From assembly GCA_029780855.1 (NCBI GenBank), contig JAKOXV010000024.1, positions 1 through 43,274 on the forward strand: DNA of 43,274 nucleotides, read 5' to 3'. The translations under genes were made by a program, and so were the position numbers. Source of the DNA: a bacterium. GTDB taxonomy: Bacteria; Patescibacteriota; Saccharimonadia; Saccharimonadales; JAUPVS01. The notes beneath the pieces were generated by a model. That model saw only the letters and a list, made by a program, of their open reading frames with translations. It had not been told where the DNA came from and ran no database searches. Numbering within the stretch: the first letter of the stretch is position 1; each line of letters begins with the position of its first letter. Of the stretch, positions 10,701 to 17,916 are shown one piece after another.

Positions 10701-10862
10701 TCTTATGCCGGAACGGAAAACCGACTGACTAGTCCGCTTAGAATGTTTAGCTAGTGGACGAGCACCAGAATGGTAAAGGTATTTTAAGGGACGCCTAGAC
10801 AACGCAAGCAACGGTGCTACGAGCTGAAGCCGGCAAAATTGAAAAAACTTCCTTACCCTCAT
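4719..10862 (-). CDS. Giant membrane-anchored surface protein: LamG split by 14 propeller-like repeats, then Fn3-type domains
   Basis: 2047 residues. About 90 basic, probably cytoplasmic residues precede one membrane helix (about 92-113), so this is a type II anchor with a huge external part. A LamG/concanavalin-like domain starts near residue 157 (ALYHFDETSG). It breaks off near 265 and resumes near 1000 (WHHVAATYDGTTMKLFIDG), ending near DEIRVSDTARS. Between the halves (about 271-989) lie 14 repeats of about 51 residues with a consensus like WTxIGGDxxNSSW...LYAGLG...GDAEVWKWNG. After residue 1200 come Ig/Fn3-like modules, at least four resembling the Fn3-like domain of purple acid phosphatases (TTYYFVAKWTDEDGN). 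No LPXTG signal is present; the tail is a short amphipathic stretch. A role in adhesion to host cells or polysaccharide is likely but inferred. The start has no strong ribosome site. Confidence 0.9.
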   Translation of the reverse strand: MRVRKFFQFCRLQLVAPLLALSRRPLKYLYHSGARPLAKHSKRTSQSVFRSGIRTARLSHHHVASRPHYFLMSRVAWYKAWHEWERHKKVHYAVLAAYVLGVGFMMLNAYKITQALSDLTNSWDFTTPANYSLDSGLETSGTTARMKAQNYSTDANTKALYHFDETSGTAAADSSGNNNNGTVANGTFGAANLNNGLAFNGSTSSVTVLDSPSLSLSQQNSLEAWTKFNNNFSAGTKSHREGILDKGDYQLYYDNETGKVTYELADKNANSWTLEGGNDVNGGWDQNGKRSVNAYIKMGSNVYAGIGVDTGDAEVWKWDGTTWTLIGGGPSSVNSSWASQTFEGVYSLSTDGTNLYAGLGLSAGDAEVWKWNGSNWSKIGGDGINSGWAISTFEEVWSLDYFGGKLYAGLGSSANDAEVWEWNGTAWSKIGGDSINSGWTTSFEDVAALTNDGTNLYASLGASAGDAEVWKWNGSAWTRIGGDAVNSSWANSTFETVRSLRYFGTKLYAGLGDSSGDAEVWEWNGTAWTRIGGDAVNSSWANTTYEQVGAFAYDGTNLYAGLGTGNGDGEVWKWNGTAWTQIGGDGLNGGWSTNQGDLVNTLLYDSGTLYAGTYDSAGAGLAYTWNGTAWTQIGGDYVNNSWGFYGISAMQVMQSQGGYLYAGTGNTTGAALVFRFNGTSWQIVGGQGLNNSWAPNTYEQVISMASYGGKLYVGLGTTASSTDQDGDVWMWDGSTWTQVGGDGLNTSWNQASRHGEVDSLAAYGGYLYAGLGASSTDGEVWRYDGTNWTQIGGDSLNSGWTTYAENVYAMAVYNGELYAGLGRSAGDGEVWKWDGTIWTKVGGDAVNTSWGATATIEDIESLMPFNGKLYAGLGSSTGDATLWEYDGTNWTQIGGDDVNASWTTGTYEKVKTLAVYNGDLYAGLGNSTGDGEVWKYADGSWTKIGGNGLNNGWASTIEEVESFSPYKGKLYVGLGYSTNVDGLVYSWGNNAYLESSTASFDTNWHHVAATYDGTTMKLFIDGVQDASTTTNVLIPDSTKSLIIGSGYGGREYGKPVASFDGTLDEIRVSDTARSSFTTKPYTMTSQTITPSSSVRTSGVWHWDGFTTNESTNGGTIIYRLSDDNGTTWKYWNGTAWVTSNNTSEANSAAVINANMATFPVTFSGLKWQAILQSDGNQRVTLNSVNATATSDTTAPSTNASSITALKAAGGTTLSASSWTNGSSPYFSWTAGSDADSGVKGYCLYLGTDNTADPATTKGLLGNSPVATGGNCQFIVSGTNVDMSSAGYIATPLTTSNSSYYLRIKAIDNAGNLSATTAQFDFKFDNTPPTNPGYISGPSGFVNDKQITLSWPTVGTGAPSDPNSGLAGLQYRIEGSPWYGDSHTGTGDSGDLLTNDGSYITVDPPDYNNIAEGVNTVYFRTWDQAGNVTTTYTTATLKINTTGAPSEPQNVVATPSSNTTNAFAFSWSAPSSYVGNVNAITYCYTVNVVPSSTNCTYTSPGVTSLGAGPYATQPGTNTFYIAAKDESGNINYSSYGQINFSANTPAPGIPGNADIVDVSIKATSNWRLAITWDEPTDTGAGIASYKIYRSTDNTNFSLVGSSSSTTYIDARLSQQTYYYKVKACDSTNNCGADSTTVHLLPTGKFTSPANLVSEPAVGGITTRKATITWSTDRGSDSKIAFGTASGKYSSAEVAVSDQVSAHTVQLDNLSAGTTYYFVAKWTDEDGNIGTSQEYTFKTSPAPSIKEVTTPKVGLSNVTIQFTSSDAYKVSVLFGKSEAYGGIQTVNTSKSESTYNVDLSGLDDGAKYFYTLTSYDSEGNAYTGNVYTFTTPPRPKISNFTFQPVAGEPTSTQKVSWVTNVPSTSTITYGKVGTNGTDSLSSDLTTNHEIVIRDLEDDSEYFVLAQSRDKDGNLAVSDRQTFHTALDTRPPKISNVSVETSIRGTGAEARGQIVVSWHTDELSTSQVAYAEGSGATVFNSKTAEDSGLSFEHIVIVSDLPTSKVYSVQPISRDKSGNAGTGDPQSAIIGRASDSVLTIVINTLRKVFGL

Positions 10863-10914
10863 AGTAAATAAATGTTGGTGTTTTCCTTTTATTTTCCTCT
10901 CTCAATTACACTGA

Positions 10915-10920
10915 AGTATA
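10915..10920 (-). promoter_or_regulatory. Extended -10 box for the surface-protein operon
   Basis: On the minus strand TGC-TATACT forms an extended -10 element about 53 nt upstream of the start codon of the giant surface protein. No good -35 hexamer is seen at 17 nt, as is usual for extended -10 promoters. The transcript would run through the ABC ATPase and permease genes. Confidence 0.45.
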
Positions 10921-11063
10921 GCATAAGTTTTATAGGGTAATTGTAATTATGCACAACATTTTATTGTTTTACTGACATCAGATTCTCAGCTAATAGCAAA
11001 ATAGCTTCGATTTGCTATAGTGAAAGCAAAAGTAAGACTATGTATGCCATATAAGGAGGGTTC

Positions 11064-13211
11064 ATGTTAAAAAAAATTGCGAGGTTTTCGTACCGGTATC
11101 GCTGGATGGTGGTTGCATTTTGGCTAGGAATACTGGTAAGTATTTCGTTTTTGGCCAACAAATACGGCGATGCTTTTGCAACTGAGGTGCGTACCAAAAA
11201 CTCCGAATCACAAAATGCCGCCGATTTGCTCCAAAATAGATTTACAGCCCGCTCCGGAAGCACCGGGAACATTGTAATAAAGAGCAGCAAACCAATAACA
11301 GACCCAGAGGTGCGCGCTTCATTAGAAAAGCTTTTTGCTGAAGTGTCCCAGATACCTCATGTCAAAGAAGTCCGCGGGCCTTATGCTGCCCTTGGCAAAA
11401 ACCAGGTAGCGCCTAGTGGCAAGATCGCCTATGCGGAAATACAGTTTGATAGAGGGTTTCAAACGCTTCCAAGCTCATCAACAGACGAGGTTTCCGCCGA
11501 CGTAAACAAGGCAAACATTTCAGGAGTGCAGCTAGAATTAGGGGGTGATGTGTTTGGGAACAAAGTAGCCCCAGGCAGCACCGAAGCTATCGGCATTGTA
11601 GCTGCAATTATTATCCTGCTCATTAGTTTTGGTTCGCTGCTGGCAGCAGGTTTGCCGATTGCGATGGCTCTGTTCGGAATTGGCATAGGTATTGCATTCG
11701 TCAAACTACTATCTCATGTCTACAGCTTGCCTGATATTACCATCCAACTAGCCAGTATGATCGGTATTGGTGTTGGCATAGATTATGCATTGTTTATCGT
11801 CACCAGATACCGCCAAGAACTGCGGCGTGGTAAAAATCCGGAAAATGCGACTATCACCGCGATCAATACGGCGGGGAGATCGGTTCTTTTTGCCGGCACG
11901 ACCGTAGTGGTATCACTACTTGGCATGATACTTATTGGCATCAGTTTTATCAGCGGGATGGGAATCGGGGCAGCTTCCGTGGTGGCTATCACTATGGCAG
12001 CTTCGGTGACGCTATTACCTGCCATCCTGGGTTTTGCCGGCAAAAATATCGATAAGCTAAAGCTACCGTTCGTGGGCAAAGAAAAGCCCAAAAACAAAAG
12101 TTTCTGGTATCAGTGGAGCATGGGGCTACAACGTCGGCCATGGGTAGGATTCATTGGTGGACTGAGCATACTGGTGCTACTAGCACTCCCGTTTTTCTCA
12201 ATGAGACTCGGCTCGTCGGATGCGAGCAGCCGGCCAACTTCGGACACGACCCGTAGAGCATACGATATTATGGCAGAGGGGTTTGGTCCTGGTTCTAACG
12301 GTCCACTCATTTTAGTATCTGAAATAAGTAGCAGAAAAGATCTATACACCCTGCAAACACTCACAAAGAAACTGAACGAAACACCAGGAGTAGCCTATGC
12401 TTCTGTCGCCATTCCAAACCAGCAGTTAAACGCTGCAGTGCTGCAAGTAATACCAACCACTGCACCGCAGGATGAAGCAACAAGCCAGCTCATTAGCAAA
12501 ATCCGAAGTTCCATTATTCCAGAAGTCACCAAAGACACTGACATAAAAATATATGTTGGCGGCCTGACCGCTGCTTTTGACGATCTCGCAGACACCCTAA
12601 ACGCCCGCCTACCGCTTTTTATTGGCATCGTACTTGCGCTTAGCTTTTTGCTGCTCTTGTTTGTATTTAGATCCATACTTGTGCCCGTAAAAGCAGTGAT
12701 CATGAATCTACTGTCAATCGGCGCTGCCTATGGCGTGCTAGTAGCAATTTTTCAATGGGGGTACGGTAAACACCTCCTAGGCCTGGGGGGGACGGGTCCG
12801 ATAGAGAGCTTCGTGCCCATGATCATGTTCGCCATTCTCTTTGGCCTTTCTATGGACTATGAGGTGTTCTTACTGTCCAGAATCAAGGAGGAGTACGACC
12901 AAACAGGCGATAACGGCAAGTCAGTAGCAGAAGGACTGAATCACACAGCGCGAGTAATAACCGCAGCCGCTCTCATCATGGTAACGGTATTTGCAACCTT
13001 TATCCTCGACAGTAACCGGGTGATTAAGGAATTTGGTCTTGGCTTGGCTGCCGCCATACTTATCGATGCCACAATCGTGCGTATGATACTCGTTCCCTCA
13101 ACAATGGAACTTCTCGGTAAAGCAAACTGGTGGTTCCCAAAGTGGTTAAACTGGCTGCCTCAGGCCCATCTTGAGCCAGAAGAAGCACCTAAAACTACCA
13201 AGAAGAAGTAG
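11064..13211 (+). CDS. MMPL-family (RND superfamily) exporter
   Basis: 715 residues with two copies of a one-plus-five helix unit. Helix one is near residues 14-30, a soluble domain of about 130 residues follows, then five helices. The second half repeats this plan from about residue 355. Each half carries the family motif on its fourth helix: GIGVGIDYALFIVTRYRQEL in the first and FGLSMDYEVFLLSRIKEEY in the second, including the Asp-Tyr pair used in proton relay. MMPL proteins export lipids or hydrophobic compounds using the proton gradient. A strong ribosome site (AAGGAGG) lies 7 nt before the ATG, and an extended -10 (TGC-TATAGT) lies about 45 nt upstream. It stands alone and converges on the histidine kinase gene, with the stops 2 nt apart. 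Confidence 0.92.
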   Translation: MLKKIARFSYRYRWMVVAFWLGILVSISFLANKYGDAFATEVRTKNSESQNAADLLQNRFTARSGSTGNIVIKSSKPITDPEVRASLEKLFAEVSQIPHVKEVRGPYAALGKNQVAPSGKIAYAEIQFDRGFQTLPSSSTDEVSADVNKANISGVQLELGGDVFGNKVAPGSTEAIGIVAAIIILLISFGSLLAAGLPIAMALFGIGIGIAFVKLLSHVYSLPDITIQLASMIGIGVGIDYALFIVTRYRQELRRGKNPENATITAINTAGRSVLFAGTTVVVSLLGMILIGISFISGMGIGAASVVAITMAASVTLLPAILGFAGKNIDKLKLPFVGKEKPKNKSFWYQWSMGLQRRPWVGFIGGLSILVLLALPFFSMRLGSSDASSRPTSDTTRRAYDIMAEGFGPGSNGPLILVSEISSRKDLYTLQTLTKKLNETPGVAYASVAIPNQQLNAAVLQVIPTTAPQDEATSQLISKIRSSIIPEVTKDTDIKIYVGGLTAAFDDLADTLNARLPLFIGIVLALSFLLLLFVFRSILVPVKAVIMNLLSIGAAYGVLVAIFQWGYGKHLLGLGGTGPIESFVPMIMFAILFGLSMDYEVFLLSRIKEEYDQTGDNGKSVAEGLNHTARVITAAALIMVTVFATFILDSNRVIKEFGLGLAAAILIDATIVRMILVPSTMELLGKANWWFPKWLNWLPQAHLEPEEAPKTTKKK

Positions 13212-13212
13212 T

Positions 13213-15591
13213 CTACTTACTGATCGTTAAACCGGTTTTTGTGTCCACTACGGTTTTTTTTGTTTCAGCAATTGCAGCAGATGTTTGAGCTATCTGTTCC
13301 TTGGTTGCTAATGGCAGGGTAAAACTAAATACCGAACCTCTTCCAGGAGCAGAAGACTCTAGTTTTATTTCGCCACCCATATTTTCGGTAAGCATCCGTG
13401 AAATATATAATCCCAGACCCGTACCCCTTGTAGTATCCCTCGTGAGCAGACTTTCGCCAGCCTGCTGGAATTTATGGAATAGTAGCTGCTTGCTTTCCGG
13501 CGTCAAGCCCCTCCCGGTATCGGCTACCGTCACATATAGATACTTGTTATCCTTGACTTCAGCGGAGACCGAGATACCGCCTTGGTCTGTAAACTTCGCT
13601 GCGTTACCGATTAAGTTATACAGTATTTGTTTTGTGCGCTCTTGGTCAGCATATACCTGAGGTAGACTCGCAATTGTCTTAGTATCAGTTTTCAGGTATA
13701 GTTTCTTTTCTTTTATCACCGCGTGCATTTCGTAGATTACGTGTTCAATTACTTTTTCTATTTCGAAGGCCATTTTGTTATAGGCCACTTTTCCTTGTTC
13801 AATTCTAGATACATCCAGAAAGTCAGTGACAATCTCAATTAGTTGGATGCTAGAATTCTGTATATCCCTTATCATTTGTTTCAAATCAGGCTCTTTTTCC
13901 ATAGTTTTTTTGTAGAAATCAAGCATCATACCCGCGTTTCCTCTGATCGCGGTAAGGGGCGTTCGTAACTCATGTGAAGCAATCGAGAAGAATTCATCCT
14001 TGCTCCGCTGAAGTATTCGCTCTTCTGTTACGTCGTTAAGCAGTATCACGTTTCCTATAATTTCTTCATTTTGGATAATCGGTGAAATGAATACACTTAG
14101 AATCCGATCTCCGTGGGTGGCTTCATTGAAAACCATAGACTCCCGATGCTTAAAGCTCTGTTTGATTTGTTCGGGCAAGCGTTTATGGTGTGCTACCGGC
14201 ATATCAAGATCTTCGATGTCGAGCGTTCGCTTGTTGCCTTGGTTCAGTATTTTGCGAGCCGCGGCGTTTGTAGTCAAAACCTTAAACTGCTTGTCAGTCA
14301 TTATGAACCCTTGCTGCAAGCTACCGATAGAGGCCAGCAGACGGGCCTGTGTACTGGCCAGTTGTTGGGTGCGCTCGCGAACCTTGCGGTCAACATTAGC
14401 TTTTTCGTCCTGAAGCTCAAGGTATGAAAGTTTAAGCGGGGTTACGTCTGTGATGGCTAACACATATCCTAGCAGCCCCCCTTCTGAAGAGGTCCGGGAA
14501 ATAGAGATGCGCAAGTACCTCGTTTTACCGGCATGGTGAAAATTTACTTCATTTACAACTTTTGTTTTCACCGAGTCTTTGGCGGCCTGGAAGCCCTTAC
14601 GTAATGCCTCTTGCTGGTCATCGCCAAAAGAGGCGAACAGTGATTGGTGGGATAGCTGTGAAAACGATTTTCCAAGTAGCTGTTCGGCACTATCGTTCAT
14701 AAGTTCAATTTCATATTTTTCGTTTAACACTAACACCGATTCACTCATGGTGTTGAGTATTTCTTGGGAGATAGAAGCTGGAGTCACCTTAAAAAACTGG
14801 TACCGCTTCATACCATAGAGAATCATGAAAGCCATGATGGTGCTCAAAAAACTATGAGATGGTGGTAATTTTAGGCCAATCGCAGGACCGATACCATCAG
14901 TTATGAACCCCCCTATAATTGGCACGCTTATTGCTAGTAAAAAAATGGTTGCTTGTTTTTTTAATACTGGGCTAGTCACTTTGCGTCGGTAAAAAAACAT
15001 GATAAAAATCGCAACGACGCCAAAGAGCGAATACCAGGCGAGGTTAAAGAAATATGCTGGTCCTACTTCATTGTTATAGCCCCACGGCATCAAAAAGGTA
15101 TGCGATAGCTCATTGTAAAAAATTAACGGTCCATTTGCGTTAAAGAAAGTAATGACGCTGGCCCCTATCAGTAAGCTAGCCAACATAACAGCATTTCGTT
15201 TAGACGGGTTTACCAGTGTGAGGATAAACATCAATATGAGTAGCGGTTCAAGTGCCAAACCGATAGTGCTAAATTGTGCCCAAAAAACCGCCGCTTGTGG
15301 CGTGGCGGACAAACGCATCATACATTCTGTAAAAGAGAACAGAGTAATAGACGTTAAGAATACCAAGTACCACGATGTTTCCTCATTAGATAGCTTGCTA
15401 CGCCACAAGTAGAAAAAGAAAATAATATTGGCCAGACCTCCAATAAACGACATAACTGCATATCCGTTGAACCGCAGATTAAAAATATCGATCGGACCAA
15501 ACTTCTGTTGGGATAGAAGCAAACCGGCAATCATAAAAATCATCCATGCCACCGCTATTCTGACGACCCATTTCGTATTAATAGTGTTCAC
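13213..15591 (-). CDS. Membrane sensor histidine kinase with 7TM N-terminus and PAS domains
   Basis: 792 residues. Seven or more helices occupy residues 8-255 (7TM histidine-kinase sensor type). Next come a PAS domain (about 275-385, EILNTMSESVLVLNE), a short coiled linker, a second PAS-like domain (about 410-520), HisKA with the phospho-acceptor His540 in FFSIASHELRTPLTA, and a HATPase domain with N, G1 and G2 boxes (NLIGNAAKF, VADTGRGL, GTGLGLYI). The start is a GTG preceded by AGGG. It follows cydB by 13 nt in the same operon, which suggests a redox or oxygen-related signal, but no haem or Cys ligand site is obvious. No response regulator lies beside it. The C-terminal 40 residues are a low-complexity tail. 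Confidence 0.9.
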   Translation of the reverse strand: MNTINTKWVVRIAVAWMIFMIAGLLLSQQKFGPIDIFNLRFNGYAVMSFIGGLANIIFFFYLWRSKLSNEETSWYLVFLTSITLFSFTECMMRLSATPQAAVFWAQFSTIGLALEPLLILMFILTLVNPSKRNAVMLASLLIGASVITFFNANGPLIFYNELSHTFLMPWGYNNEVGPAYFFNLAWYSLFGVVAIFIMFFYRRKVTSPVLKKQATIFLLAISVPIIGGFITDGIGPAIGLKLPPSHSFLSTIMAFMILYGMKRYQFFKVTPASISQEILNTMSESVLVLNEKYEIELMNDSAEQLLGKSFSQLSHQSLFASFGDDQQEALRKGFQAAKDSVKTKVVNEVNFHHAGKTRYLRISISRTSSEGGLLGYVLAITDVTPLKLSYLELQDEKANVDRKVRERTQQLASTQARLLASIGSLQQGFIMTDKQFKVLTTNAAARKILNQGNKRTLDIEDLDMPVAHHKRLPEQIKQSFKHRESMVFNEATHGDRILSVFISPIIQNEEIIGNVILLNDVTEERILQRSKDEFFSIASHELRTPLTAIRGNAGMMLDFYKKTMEKEPDLKQMIRDIQNSSIQLIEIVTDFLDVSRIEQGKVAYNKMAFEIEKVIEHVIYEMHAVIKEKKLYLKTDTKTIASLPQVYADQERTKQILYNLIGNAAKFTDQGGISVSAEVKDNKYLYVTVADTGRGLTPESKQLLFHKFQQAGESLLTRDTTRGTGLGLYISRMLTENMGGEIKLESSAPGRGSVFSFTLPLATKEQIAQTSAAIAETKKTVVDTKTGLTISK

Positions 15592-15603
15592 TAAAGCCCT
15601 GAC

Positions 15604-16545
15604 TTATCGTTTGCCTTTAGCAGAGATAAAATATAACCGAGTGAAAAGGAAAAAACCGAGGGCAATTATGGGAAAGATTGCCGCTAAACCGATTATTGCC
15701 GCTGCTCCATATGCTTCGGCGCCATATGAAGGTTGTATCTGAAGATTGGGGAAAGCCAAGTATGGAACATTTGAAAAAGCTAACAGCACTGGGGTGACAA
15801 GTGTTAGTAGCGCAAAATACATCCACAACATTTGCAGTTTTTTATAAAGCACTGTGAGCGCTATGGTTATGAACGATAGAATGACTAAACCACTCCAAAA
15901 CAGAAACGGCCAACTGATGAGCCGGTCGTCTACACTGTGTGTCGATATCTGAATTGTAACAGCAGCAAGTATGCTATACATAAGCGCAACGAACATACAT
16001 ATTTGGTACAGGAAAATGTGCTGGTCTTTTCTGTGTATGTAGAGAGCAAAGCTGGTTGCAAGTGTGAGTAAGCCAGCAACGGAAGTTAAAATCAGCGACC
16101 AGCCCATGTTGTTGCAATAGAACTGCTTACCGGTAAGCAGTGTTATGCCTGCTGCAGTGAACGACAACGGCACCGTTATGCTGCTTAGTACGAACAGAAT
16201 ATTAGCGGTGGTAATGCCCTGGGAATTTTTATAGTAGTAACCATAGAGAACAACTGCAGCACGAATAAGTAGGGCGGTGAGTCCTACTCCCAAAACTGTC
16301 AGAACGAGCTCACTGATTGGTACAACAGCTCGGTTAAAGAAAACCACAAAACTGGTAAATCCGAACACCAGAAAGACGTTGGTTATTTCCCATATAGGCG
16401 TGAAGTATTGTTTGTTTTTGTCAGCTAGTTTGGCGTTTCCGGGGAGTAACTTTAGCAGTGCAATACTTAATTCAAACGCACTAAGGGATGCATAGCAGCC
16501 GAACAACAGCATGACTAAAAATAGCGCAATATTAATGACTGGCAT
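15604..16545 (-). CDS. cydB: Cytochrome bd ubiquinol oxidase subunit II
   Basis: 313 residues with about eight membrane helices. The N-terminal region (LFGCYASLSAFELSIALLKL) and the segment TPIWEITNVFLVFGFTSFVV match the CydB pattern, in which the first helices and the WE...N...F stretch are the best conserved. Subunit II binds no haem but stabilises the complex and helps proton entry. The start overlaps the end of cydA by 14 nt, so translation is coupled. No small cydX-type reading frame is evident. The sequence is divergent, so the call relies largely on its position after cydA and on topology. Confidence 0.85.
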   Translation of the reverse strand: MPVINIALFLVMLLFGCYASLSAFELSIALLKLLPGNAKLADKNKQYFTPIWEITNVFLVFGFTSFVVFFNRAVVPISELVLTVLGVGLTALLIRAAVVLYGYYYKNSQGITTANILFVLSSITVPLSFTAAGITLLTGKQFYCNNMGWSLILTSVAGLLTLATSFALYIHRKDQHIFLYQICMFVALMYSILAAVTIQISTHSVDDRLISWPFLFWSGLVILSFITIALTVLYKKLQMLWMYFALLTLVTPVLLAFSNVPYLAFPNLQIQPSYGAEAYGAAAIIGLAAIFPIIALGFFLFTRLYFISAKGKR

Positions 16546-17845
16546 TTGTTACCCCATTGTGATTCATCGTTCTTCTAAGGATAGCTACCCCCAAGGTTAT
16601 GAGAGCTAGGTACATCAGGGGAAAGATAAAACCATAACGGATTACCGCATCATTGTTGGTGAGAGCTTCTGCTGTAGTTAGGTAGCCATATACGACATAC
16701 GGTTGTCGGCCTAGTTCCGTGAGGAGCCATCCAAACTCAGTAGCCAATACACCAAGAAGTCCGCAGGCCACCAGAGCATACAACATCGGTTTTGAAAAAG
16801 CCCATTTCTTTCTCCAAAAATACAGCCCCAAAAAGATCAGGGGAAATCCGACGATTAGCATGCCGGCTGCAACCATTCCATCAAAAAAGTAATGTACCAC
16901 CAGTGAAGGGCGGGTGTACTTGGGGTACTCGTTCAAGCCTTTTACTTCAGCGCCAAAATCGTTCGCTGCCAAAAAACTCAGTAAGCTAGGGATCTTAATG
17001 CCATACTTAATTTGATCACCTTGGACAATTCCACCTACTACCAAAGGTGCGTTTTTCTGTGTTTCCATCAATCCTTCAGCTGCTGCGAGCTTGTATGGTT
17101 CATGCGTAGCCAGATACTTTCCAGAGCGATCACCCAACCCGGCAACCGCAATACCACTCAGCAAACCGACGATAGCAAGCCCAACAATAACGTTGCCCAT
17201 CCACGAGCGATCCTGAACATGTTGCTTCTTCATATATAGCCAGGCGTATACAGCCATGAATACCAACGCACATGCACAAATATAAGCCATAATAGAGTGG
17301 CTCAGCTGTGTAGCAGTAGCCGGATTGATGAGCGCCTTCCAAACATTAATATTGGTTGGCTGGCCGTCAGCTCCAATCGTAAAACCTTGCGGCTGATTCA
17401 TGAATGTATTAACGGAAGTGATAAAGATTGCCGAACCAATAGATCCTACCCAGATAGGGATACTACAGAGCCAGTGATATATGGGTTTGAACCTATCCCA
17501 AGAAAGCATGTAAACACTCAGGAAAACCGCCTCAATCATAAACATGGTACCTTCTAGGGCAAAGGCGATCCCAACCGGTTTGGTCACAAACTCCATAAAC
17601 CGGGGCCAGAACAGATTGAATTGCATGCTAATAATTGTTCCCGAAACAGCACCGACGATAAATAAGATGACCAAAGCTTTAGACCAGGTTCTCGCTAGAG
17701 CTCGGGCCCGTGGACGGTGCGTTACAATCCCGTACAGTTCCAGTCCAGAAATGAGCAGAGGCAAGGCCACTCCAAAAATGATAAAAATTAGGTGAAAGCC
17801 AAGGCTATCCCCCATAAGTGCTCGGCCTGCTGGTATTCTTTCCAT
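16532..17845 (-). CDS. cydA: Cytochrome bd ubiquinol oxidase subunit I
   Basis: 437 residues with nine predicted helices. It reduces O2 to water with quinol as donor. His18 in LGFHLIF fits the haem b595 ligand and His183 in QLSHSIMAY fits a b558 ligand. The acidic pair in FALEGTMFMIEAVFLSVYM matches the conserved glutamates of the proton path. The quinol-site motif appears as GRQPYVVYG near residue 380, with Tyr in place of the usual Trp. The segment between helices six and seven (the Q-loop) is short, as in the cyanide-insensitive subgroup. A TATACT box lies about 35 nt upstream of the ATG. It is first in the operon cydA, cydB, sensor kinase. Confidence 0.93.
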   Translation of the reverse strand: MERIPAGRALMGDSLGFHLIFIIFGVALPLLISGLELYGIVTHRPRARALARTWSKALVILFIVGAVSGTIISMQFNLFWPRFMEFVTKPVGIAFALEGTMFMIEAVFLSVYMLSWDRFKPIYHWLCSIPIWVGSIGSAIFITSVNTFMNQPQGFTIGADGQPTNINVWKALINPATATQLSHSIMAYICACALVFMAVYAWLYMKKQHVQDRSWMGNVIVGLAIVGLLSGIAVAGLGDRSGKYLATHEPYKLAAAEGLMETQKNAPLVVGGIVQGDQIKYGIKIPSLLSFLAANDFGAEVKGLNEYPKYTRPSLVVHYFFDGMVAAGMLIVGFPLIFLGLYFWRKKWAFSKPMLYALVACGLLGVLATEFGWLLTELGRQPYVVYGYLTTAEALTNNDAVIRYGFIFPLMYLALITLGVAILRRTMNHNGVTNASH

Positions 17846-17916
17846 GATCTTATTGCTGTTTCTCTTATGTTTATTAGCAGTATAGCGTAGCTATTAGGAA
17901 TTTACTACGAGTCCAC

